Source: an uncultured Collinsella sp. (lineage in GTDB: Bacteria > Actinomycetota > Coriobacteriia > Coriobacteriales > Coriobacteriaceae). From it: a stretch of 5,110 nucleotides of DNA. Shown piece after piece: positions 1 through 4,985 of this stretch; position 1 is the stretch's first letter, and every line of letters begins with the position of its first letter. Location: NCBI GenBank assembly GCA_905197585.1, contig CAJJZO010000145.1, positions 1 to 5,110 on the forward strand, written 5' to 3'. A program made the position numbers and the translations under genes. Under the pieces are notes generated by a model. The model was not told the DNA's origin, made no database searches, and saw nothing but the letters and a program-made list of their open reading frames with translations.

Positions 1-36
1 ACGTTCGGTCGCAGGGAGGGTTGTTGATTCGGCGCT

Positions 37-59
37 ATGATACCCCGATGCGCTCGGGG
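37..59 (-). promoter_or_regulatory. Possible -10 element and small hairpin downstream of ricT
   Basis: On the minus strand, just after ricT, a 6-bp stem (CCCCGA / TCGGGG, loop of 5, 43-59) is followed at once by TATCAT (42-37), a good -10 hexamer. The same GGGGTATCAT string forms the -10 region of the tmk promoter in this window. This suggests a promoter for a gene or RNA beyond the left edge. No convincing -35 lies 16-18 nt upstream (GCCTTG at 17 nt), and there is no T-run to make the stem an intrinsic terminator. The call is weak. Positions 1-36 hold nothing else I can identify. Confidence 0.25.
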
Positions 60-87
60 CAAGGCGGGCTAAATCCGCTCGCGGGCG

Positions 88-1788
88 TTATTCTCCGGCG
101 GGCGGTTGTGGTGCGGACGAAGACGGGGTCGAGCCCTCACCACCATCTTGACGCGGCTTGCGGGAACGACGACGGCGACGGCGCTTCTGGCCCTGATCAG
201 CCGAACCCTCGCCACCACGATCTTCGCGCGGCTCGCGTTCGTCACGAGCAGCGCCACGCACGGCCTTGGCGGCCGCCCCTCCGCCATCTCCGGGGCGACG
301 GCGCGTGACCTTGACCTCGCCATCCGAGACCTGATCGGCCACGGAGGGCACCGAGGGCTTTTGCTGCGTGCCCGAGGAATGGCGACGACGCGGACGCGGG
401 GCGCGATCGTCATCGTTGCGCTGCTTGCCGCCCTTGTCGGCAGGCGTATCGGAACCCGAACCACCCTTGGGGGCGGCACCGGCTTCGCGAGCGGCTGCGG
501 CGCGGAAGGCATCCTCGCGCTCCTCGCTCGACAAATGGCGACGGCGACGGCGCGTGGGATTCATGCCACCGCCGCGGTTTTGCTGCTGAGGTTGCTGGGC
601 CTCGCGCTCGCGGGGGGAGTTCTTGCCCGCGGGAGCGGCCTCGCCGGCATCGCCCGAACCCGAGCGCTTGCGGCGGCGACGTCCACCGGCAGCCTCCTCG
701 GCCTCGGGCGCCTCGGCCTTGCCGCGACCCTTACCGCGGCCGCGACCCTCGCTCTGGCTCTGACCGGCACGGGCATCGGCGTCCGCATCGCGACGGCGAC
801 GCTTGGGCATCGTCGTCCCCGCCAGACGGTCGGCGCTCGACAGGCCATCGCCCACGTCGACGCCGTTCTCGCGGTCGAGCTCCATAAGCGCCAAGCGCAT
901 CTCGGGCGACTCGATACGCTCGAGCACATCGCGCGTCACGCAGTCGGGACGGCAGTTGCAGCCCTGCTCGGCGGCCTTCTTTTTGCAGCCCTCAGAGCAG
1001 GTCATGTCGGCCAGGTTGACCTTAAAGACTTTGCCGTTCTCCAGGCGCAACACCAGCTGCTCACGCGGCGTGTCATATTCCTGGATGCGCGCCTTGCCAA
1101 GCGGCGTGTCGATAAGCGTCTTCTTTTTGGGCGCGCGGCTCTTAAAGTCCTTGTACGCCTCGAACTCGTAGCGCAGGCAGCACATCAGGCGGCCGCAGAC
1201 GCCGCTAATTTTGGACGAATTGAGCGGCAGGTCCTGCTCTTTTGCCATGCGGATCGAAACCGGCTCAAACTGTCCGCCAAAGCGCGTGCAACAGAGCTCT
1301 TGGCCGCACTGGGCATAGCCGCCCACCAGGCGGGTCTCGTCGCGCACGCCGATCTGGCGCATGTCGACGCGAATGTGCAGCGTCGAGGACAGGTCCTTGA
1401 CGAGCTGACGGAAATCGACGCGCTCCTCGGCGGCAAAGTAGAACACAGCCTTCTCGCCGCCAAACAGATACTCGACGCCGACCGGCTTCATCTCGAGGTC
1501 GAGCTCCTTGACCAGGCGGCGGAAGTCGACCATGGCCTCGTCACCCTGGATGGCCAAGTCATCGGCAAGCTGCAGGTCGATGTCGCTCGCCACGCGCAGC
1601 ACGGGCTTAAGCGGCTGACCGATTTCGTCGAGCGGCACCTCGAAGGGATCGGCCGTGACCAGGCCAATCTCGGTTCCGCGCTCGGTGGAGCAGATAGCGT
1701 AATCTGCCTCGAGGATATCCAGATCCTGCGGGTCGAACCACAGGTCGCGCGAGGCGTAGGTAAACTTAACGGGTACGACTAACGGCAT
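88..1788 (-). CDS. ricT: PSP1-domain regulatory Fe-S protein, RicT/YaaT family, with long basic C-terminal tail
   Basis: The protein is 566 aa. Residues 1 to about 260 match the PSP1/RicT (YaaT) family: the N-terminal part, then the hallmark GGYAQCGQELCC (156-167) and SGVCGRLMCCLRYEFE (195-210), with cysteines 161, 166, 167, 198, 203 and 204. In Bacillus subtilis RicT works with RicA and RicF in an Fe-S complex that assists RNase Y in mRNA maturation and affects sporulation and competence; cysteines of this type ligate the cluster. Whether RicA and RicF exist here cannot be seen. B. subtilis RicT is only about 275 aa. Here a second cysteine group follows (264, 268, 277, 279, 283), then about 240 residues of low-complexity Arg/Gly/Ala/Glu-rich sequence with Arg boxes near 329, 370, 413, 467, 496 and 535. 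The ATG at 1788 overlaps the holB stop by 10 nt and has AGGAAGG 7 nt upstream (1796-1802), so translation is probably coupled. The family call is firm; the molecular role in this organism is inferred. Confidence 0.9.
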   Translation of the reverse strand: MPLVVPVKFTYASRDLWFDPQDLDILEADYAICSTERGTEIGLVTADPFEVPLDEIGQPLKPVLRVASDIDLQLADDLAIQGDEAMVDFRRLVKELDLEMKPVGVEYLFGGEKAVFYFAAEERVDFRQLVKDLSSTLHIRVDMRQIGVRDETRLVGGYAQCGQELCCTRFGGQFEPVSIRMAKEQDLPLNSSKISGVCGRLMCCLRYEFEAYKDFKSRAPKKKTLIDTPLGKARIQEYDTPREQLVLRLENGKVFKVNLADMTCSEGCKKKAAEQGCNCRPDCVTRDVLERIESPEMRLALMELDRENGVDVGDGLSSADRLAGTTMPKRRRRDADADARAGQSQSEGRGRGKGRGKAEAPEAEEAAGGRRRRKRSGSGDAGEAAPAGKNSPREREAQQPQQQNRGGGMNPTRRRRRHLSSEEREDAFRAAAAREAGAAPKGGSGSDTPADKGGKQRNDDDRAPRPRRRHSSGTQQKPSVPSVADQVSDGEVKVTRRRPGDGGGAAAKAVRGAARDEREPREDRGGEGSADQGQKRRRRRRSRKPRQDGGEGSTPSSSAPQPPAGE

Positions 1789-2906
1789 TTCAGTGCCTTC
1801 CTGATATCGAACAGCATGACCTCGATGGCCAGCTGGGGAGTAACGTTTCTGGCGATGTTGCGCTCAGCGGTGGCAACCGCCTCGAGCGCCTGGGTGGCAC
1901 CCGCAACATTCGTCGCCGCGGCAAGCCGCCCGATCGTGTCGCGCACGTCCTCGTTCACAACGTCTGCCGCCTCATCCTGAAGCGTCAGCAGCACGTCGCG
2001 CATGAGCGTCCGCGCGCTCGCCAGCGCTTCCATGATACCCGAACGCTCGCGCGCGTTGAGTTCGCGCTTGTTGCGGTCCTCAAGCTGCTTCAATGCTCCA
2101 CGCGACAGGTAGTCGGCATTTTGCTCGAGCACCTTTTCCTGCGTGGACTTGACCTCGGCGAGCGGCGCCTTGACGGCGACGATGAGCGACTTGGCACGGC
2201 TGAGCACATCGGCCTCGTCGGCGGCGATGAGCGAGTCGATGGCACGGACCATCTGGCGACGGGCGTCCTGGCGCTCGGCGCTCTTGAGGAACTCGATACC
2301 ACGCGTGGGACTCCCCGCCACGGCGACCGCCATGCGGCAACGCGCAGGGTCCTGACCGGTGGCGCGGCTCACGGCCTGCGCGGCGACGGCGGGCGATACC
2401 AGCCGAAACGGCACGCACTGGCAGCGGCTCACGATAGTGGGCAACATCACGTCTGCCGAGGTGCCCAGCAAGATAAACATAACGCCCTCGGGCGGCTCCT
2501 CGAGCGTTTTGAGCAGTGCGTTGGCGGTGTTGGCGCGCAGCTGCTCGGCACGGTCGATGATGTAGACCTTGGCCTTGGCACGGATGGGCGCCAGCGGCAC
2601 GTCGTCGAGCAGCTCGCGGGTCTGGGCGATGAGGTAGCCCGTGGCGCTCTCGGGCGTGTAATAGTGCACATCGGGGTGCGTATGGCGGGCGACGCGCACG
2701 CAGCCATCGCATGAGCCGCAGCCGTCCTGCTCGCACAGGAAGGCTTGGGCGAGCGCCCACGCGGCGTCGAGCTTGCCCGCGCCGAGCGCGCCCAAGAACA
2801 GGTAGGCGTGCGATGCGCGGCCGCTTGCGATGGCGTTGGTCAAAAAGTCGCGCACGCGCTGTTGGGTGTCGAGCTTGGCCAGCAGGCTTGCCTGAGCGGG
2901 GGCCAT
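1779..2906 (-). CDS. holB: DNA polymerase III subunit delta'
   Basis: The protein is 375 aa, a little longer than E. coli HolB (334). It is the delta' subunit of the replicative clamp loader, which with tau/gamma and delta opens the beta clamp and places it on primed DNA. The AAA+ module is clear: SHAYLFLGALGAGK (32-45) is the P-loop region, but the residue after Lys45 is Leu46 instead of Ser/Thr, consistent with a subunit that does not hydrolyse ATP. The four-cysteine zinc module is C58, C63, C66, C69. The conserved ANALLKTLEEPP lies at 128-139, and the SRC motif with its arginine finger is S160-R161-C162. Residues from about 210 on form the helical collar domain. The gene starts 1 nt after the tmk stop, with AGGAGG 9 nt before its ATG (2916-2921) inside the end of tmk, and its TAG overlaps the start of ricT. 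DnaX was considered, but the length and the imperfect P-loop favour HolB. Confidence 0.93.
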   Translation of the reverse strand: MAPAQASLLAKLDTQQRVRDFLTNAIASGRASHAYLFLGALGAGKLDAAWALAQAFLCEQDGCGSCDGCVRVARHTHPDVHYYTPESATGYLIAQTRELLDDVPLAPIRAKAKVYIIDRAEQLRANTANALLKTLEEPPEGVMFILLGTSADVMLPTIVSRCQCVPFRLVSPAVAAQAVSRATGQDPARCRMAVAVAGSPTRGIEFLKSAERQDARRQMVRAIDSLIAADEADVLSRAKSLIVAVKAPLAEVKSTQEKVLEQNADYLSRGALKQLEDRNKRELNARERSGIMEALASARTLMRDVLLTLQDEAADVVNEDVRDTIGRLAAATNVAGATQALEAVATAERNIARNVTPQLAIEVMLFDIRKALKCR

Positions 2907-2907
2907 A

Positions 2908-3591
2908 TTACTCGGCCTCCTGGGCTAGCGCGGCAGCGACGGCATCCTGGGAAATGTGGAGGCCGTAGGCGCAAACCTGCTCAACCGTCTGCGCGAAGAC
3001 GTCCTCGATGGACGCGGTCGCGTCGATGAGCTTTACGCGGTTTGGTTCCTCAGCGGCAATGGCGCAAAATCCCTGGTAAACACGCTCTTGGAAGGCCATA
3101 CCCTTGGCCTCCATGCGGTCTGCCGCACCACGGGCGGCCATGCGCAGCGCCGCCTGCTCGGGCGTGATGTGATAGACGAGCGTGAGCGCCGGGTGCGTCC
3201 CCGCGACGGCCAGGTTGTTGGCATCGCGCACCATCTGGCGATCGAGGCCGTCGGCAAACGCCTGGTAGCAGGTCGTGGAATCGTAGAAGCGATCGCACAG
3301 GACCACCTTGCCGGCTGCGAGCGCGGGGGCGATGACCTCGTGCACCAACTGGGCGCGCGCGGCCTCGTAGAGCAACAACTCGCAGGTGTCGCCCATCGCC
3401 GTATTGGCGGGGTCGAGCAGCAGAGCACGGATCTTTTCGCTGATGGCGGTACCGCCCGGCTCGCGCAGGGTCACAACCTGGTAGCCGGCAAGGTCGAGCG
3501 CACGGGCAAGCAGGCGCGCCTGCGTAGATTTACCGGCGCCATCGACACCCTCGAGCGTAATGAAGCTATGTTGAGCGGGCTCAAAAGCCAT
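2908..3591 (-). CDS. tmk: Thymidylate kinase (dTMP kinase)
   Basis: The protein is 227 aa, close to the usual 205-220. It phosphorylates dTMP to dTDP with ATP in the cytosol, the step shared by the salvage and de novo routes to dTTP. Motifs in order: P-loop GVDGAGKST (15-23), REPGGT (43-48), the substrate/metal motif DRFYDST (100-106), and a LID segment with R154 and R159 (152-164). The P-loop carries Ala rather than Arg at its variable position and the arginines sit in the LID, as in E. coli-like type II enzymes. The ATG at 3591 is preceded by AGGAAGG (3602-3608), 10 nt away, and the coding sequence is intact. It is the first gene of the operon and the stop codon TAA is 1 nt from the holB ATG. 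The tail after about residue 205 is slightly longer than usual and not conserved to my eye. Confidence 0.96.
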   Translation of the reverse strand: MAFEPAQHSFITLEGVDGAGKSTQARLLARALDLAGYQVVTLREPGGTAISEKIRALLLDPANTAMGDTCELLLYEAARAQLVHEVIAPALAAGKVVLCDRFYDSTTCYQAFADGLDRQMVRDANNLAVAGTHPALTLVYHITPEQAALRMAARGAADRMEAKGMAFQERVYQGFCAIAAEEPNRVKLIDATASIEDVFAQTVEQVCAYGLHISQDAVAAALAQEAE

Positions 3592-3601
3592 GGGCGCAGC
3601 C

Positions 3602-3608
3602 CCTTCCT
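3602..3608 (-). promoter_or_regulatory. Ribosome binding site of tmk
   Basis: AGGAAGG on the minus strand, part of a purine stretch AGGAAGGGG, lies 10 nt before the ATG at 3591 and supports that start. Confidence 0.6.
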
Positions 3609-3644
3609 ACAAGGCGCGTAAATGCGAGTTATAGCAACCAAGCC

Positions 3645-3673
3645 ATGATACCCCAGGGGCAGGCGCGTCCCAA
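3645..3673 (-). promoter_or_regulatory. Predicted sigma-70-type promoter of the tmk-holB-ricT operon
   Basis: On the minus strand TTGGGA (3673-3668; 4 of 6 to TTGACA) is separated by exactly 17 nt from TATCAT (3650-3645; 5 of 6 to TATAAT). Transcription would start near 3638, giving a leader of about 45-50 nt before the tmk ATG. The -35 lies 10 bp from the edge of the 52-bp palindrome, so that element sits where an upstream activator or repressor would act. No other promoter is needed to explain holB and ricT, which are coupled to tmk. Confidence 0.5.
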
Positions 3674-3683
3674 ACCCCACCTA

Positions 3684-3735
3684 GTCATTGGGGACGTTCT
3701 TGAATGACTAGTCGTTTAAGAACGTCCCCAATGAC
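3684..3735. repeat. 52-bp near-perfect palindrome (REP/MITE-like)
   Basis: Two perfect 18-bp arms (3684-3701 and 3718-3735; GTCATTGGGGACGTTCTT and its complement) enclose 16 nt. Those 16 nt continue the symmetry, including the 8-bp palindrome GACTAGTC at 3706-3713. The only non-Watson-Crick positions in the inner part are 3702/3717 and 3705/3714. In plus-strand RNA they would be G-U pairs, in minus-strand RNA C/A mismatches, so the hairpin is nearly continuous only when transcribed left to right. No T-run follows on either side, so it is not a standard terminator. A dispersed intergenic repeat is the likeliest identity, judged by structure only. Confidence 0.75.
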
Positions 3736-3765
3736 CCCCACAACCTAGCCATCGAGGCATCCCCG

Positions 3766-3834
3766 AAGTTGCGGTGAAATAGGGACTGATTGAAGCTCTG
3801 AGACCGCCAAACAGTCCCTATTTCACCGCAACTT
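3766..3834. repeat. 69-bp inverted repeat, copy 1 (upstream of zinc-ribbon gene)
   Basis: Two perfect 23-bp arms (3766-3788 and 3812-3834; AAGTTGCGGTGAAATAGGGA plus CTG, and its complement) flank a 23-nt centre that keeps partial pairing (TTG at 3790-3792 with CAA at 3808-3810). The right half, 3809-3835, is identical over 27 nt to 4959-4985 in copy 2. Its edge is 25 bp from the -10 box of the following gene. No open reading frame or terminator T-run is present. Confidence 0.85.
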
Positions 3835-3859
3835 ATGATGGGGATTTTTGGGCGCTGGG

Positions 3860-3865
3860 TATAAT
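3860..3865 (+). promoter_or_regulatory. -10 box of the zinc-ribbon membrane protein gene
   Basis: A consensus TATAAT (preceded by GGG) would start transcription near 3872, about 31 nt before the ATG at 3903. The -35 position for a 17-nt spacer (3837-3842) reads GATGGG, which is poor, and it directly abuts the end of inverted-repeat copy 1. The promoter may be weak, activator-dependent, or altered by arrival of the repeat. Confidence 0.55.
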
Positions 3866-3890
3866 CGTCGTATTGCATTGAAATGTGGCG

Positions 3891-3897
3891 AAAGGAG
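3891..3897 (+). promoter_or_regulatory. Ribosome binding site that sets the start at 3903
   Basis: AAAGGAG lies 5 nt before the ATG at 3903. An in-frame GTG at 3885 lies upstream of this site and has no such site of its own. Starting at 3903 also places the first zinc-ribbon cysteine at residue 5, as is usual for these domains. Confidence 0.75.
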
Positions 3898-3902
3898 TGG
3901 CA

Positions 3903-4898
3903 ATGTCTCGGTATTGCGCCTCGTGCGGCAAGCTTCTTGCAGATAATGCCAAGTTCTGCACCTCGTGCGGTGCACCCGTTGAGCAAACAACCGCGAGCGA
4001 TAGCCAGCCCGCTTTCGAGCAGACCGGTTCCCTCGATACGCCGCAAGCCAAGGCGGACGACCCCCTCGCCTATCGCCCCGACCCCGCCGCAGGCCCCGCG
4101 GCCGTCGAGACCACGCAGCGCATACCCGTCGCGAGCGGCTCGTCCCAACAGGAGCCGGCTCCCGCATACGCGCCCGCTTCGCCACAGACCCCCGCTCCCA
4201 AAAAGAGCGGCGCCGGGCCGCTTATCGCCGTTATCGTTGTGCTGGTGGCGATCATCATCGCCCTGGTCGTTTTCTTTGTGATCAAGCCTTTCGACAGCGC
4301 CGCCACGCAGACGACTGCCGAGGTAGCTAAGCTGCACCATGACGTCGACGACGATGACCTAAAGCCTCTCGGCGATCCCAACAGCCTGTACGACGATGAT
4401 GACGATGACGATGACGATGACGACGAGGATGGCGGCGAAGCAACGCTCTCCGAGCAGAATCTCTACCGCCGACTGAGCGAATACTACGACTTGCTCGAAG
4501 ACCTCGACAACTACGTCCGTGGCTGCGCGCAGAACTTCAACGGCAGCTATCTGGAAGAAGATCGCACCACCCGTCAAAATCTCGCCGACGTCGCCGAGCG
4601 CACAGAGGACACCATCGAGCAGTATTACGACATCGTCGAGGACCTGGACGTCCCGACGAGCTCTAAGAACTACAGTTCCTGGAAAGACATCGTTGCCCTG
4701 TATGACGACCTGGATCACCGCATTGACGCAATCTGTGATGCCTGGGAGATCAGCCTGAAATACACCAAGCCTGCGGATCACAAGAATGAGATCGTGGCGC
4801 CGCTGTCGCGCGACAACGTGGCGGGCACCAATGACAATAAGTACCGCCTAGATTTTGAGGAGCGCTATCCCAGCGCCAAGCCTGTCGAGGTGAAGTAA
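3903..4898 (+). CDS. Zinc-ribbon, single-pass membrane protein with Asp-rich and helical extracytoplasmic region; function unknown
   Basis: The protein is 331 aa. Residues 1-25 are a rubredoxin-like zinc ribbon: C5-x2-C8-x10-C19-x2-C22. Residues 26-101 form a flexible Pro/Ala/Gln-rich linker ending in Lys-Lys. A strong hydrophobic helix spans about 106-127. Next comes an acidic stretch (D147, D149-152, then eleven Asp in a row at 164-174), followed by a mostly helical C-terminal region (181-331). That region repeats a YYD(L/I)(L/V)EDLD motif at 194-202 and 241-249, with a weaker relative at 266-275. The positive-inside rule puts the zinc ribbon in the cytosol and the acidic C-terminal part outside. 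It has two cysteines there, C208 and C278. There is no signal peptide or catalytic motif. The layout resembles other Gram-positive zinc-ribbon/TM proteins such as TcaA, but only in architecture. I do not recognise the C-terminal domain. The gene is monocistronic and bracketed by two copies of one inverted repeat. Confidence 0.88.
   Translation: MSRYCASCGKLLADNAKFCTSCGAPVEQTTASDSQPAFEQTGSLDTPQAKADDPLAYRPDPAAGPAAVETTQRIPVASGSSQQEPAPAYAPASPQTPAPKKSGAGPLIAVIVVLVAIIIALVVFFVIKPFDSAATQTTAEVAKLHHDVDDDDLKPLGDPNSLYDDDDDDDDDDDEDGGEATLSEQNLYRRLSEYYDLLEDLDNYVRGCAQNFNGSYLEEDRTTRQNLADVAERTEDTIEQYYDIVEDLDVPTSSKNYSSWKDIVALYDDLDHRIDAICDAWEISLKYTKPADHKNEIVAPLSRDNVAGTNDNKYRLDFEERYPSAKPVEVK
4392..4424 (+). repeat. 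In-frame GAY (Asp) codon tract, microsatellite-like
   Basis: Eleven consecutive Asp codons, GAC and GAT mostly alternating as a GACGAT hexamer, encode residues 164-174 of the zinc-ribbon protein. Alternating synonymous codons suggest selection for the acidic run as well as possible slippage. Being a multiple of 3, length changes would keep the frame. Confidence 0.85.
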
Positions 4899-4915
4899 TC
4901 CCAACAACTGATCAA

Positions 4916-4984
4916 AACTTGCGGTGAAATAGGGATTAATTAGGCCTTTTGCCAGCAAAAACAGTCCCTATTTCACCGCAACTT
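4916..4984. repeat. Inverted repeat, copy 2 (downstream of zinc-ribbon gene)
   Basis: Perfect 17-bp arms (4919-4935 and 4965-4981; TTGCGGTGAAATAGGGA and its complement) enclose 29 nt. The outer bases AA/TT also pair across one mismatch (4916-4917 with 4983-4984). Its total span of 69 nt matches copy 1. The right half equals copy 1 over 27 nt, while the inner part of the left arm has diverged (GGGATTAATT instead of GGGACTGATT). It begins 18 nt after the stop codon and could form a hairpin at the 3' end of the mRNA, but no T-run follows, so it is not a typical intrinsic terminator. Confidence 0.8.
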
Positions 4985-4985
4985 A

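Larger units (their letters stand above)
3592..3902. other. Divergent intergenic region between tmk and the zinc-ribbon gene
   Basis: These 311 bases have no credible gene. They hold the tmk leader and promoter (3592-3673), a 52-bp palindrome (3684-3735), a 69-bp inverted repeat (3766-3834), and the -10 box and Shine-Dalgarno of the zinc-ribbon gene (3860-3902). About 120 of the 311 bases are palindromic repeat. The spacer between the two palindromes (3736-3765) shows nothing recognisable. Confidence 0.8.

Noticed and set aside
43..59. 6-bp hairpin after ricT considered as operon terminator
   Set aside because: No T-run follows on the minus strand, and the stem is directly joined to a -10-like TATCAT.
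106..1782. 558-aa open frame antisense to ricT
   Set aside because: It mirrors ricT almost end to end, has no ribosome binding site, and its Ala/Leu/Arg-rich composition is what GC-rich codon use leaves on the opposite strand. RicT itself has clear family motifs.
2121..2714. 197-aa open frame antisense to holB
   Set aside because: It lies wholly inside the well-supported holB gene and has no recognisable domain.
2956..3621. 221-aa plus-strand frame antisense to tmk
   Set aside because: It is a shadow of tmk in a GC-rich gene and carries no motif; tmk is unambiguous.
3684..3834. Two adjacent palindromes considered as a CRISPR array
   Set aside because: The two elements differ in sequence, there is no repeat-spacer periodicity, and no cas gene is present.
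3885..3902. Upstream GTG start for the zinc-ribbon protein (six extra residues)
   Set aside because: The AAAGGAG ribosome site lies between this GTG and the ATG at 3903, so only the ATG is correctly spaced.
3708..4340. 210-aa minus-strand frame running from the zinc-ribbon gene through the intergenic repeats
   Set aside because: It reads through both the promoter and the inverted repeat and opposes a gene with a clear zinc ribbon, transmembrane helix and ribosome site.
4916..4984. Copy 2 considered as the intrinsic terminator of the zinc-ribbon gene
   Set aside because: The stem is long but no T-run follows on the plus strand, and an equivalent copy occurs upstream of the gene, so it is better read as a dispersed repeat.
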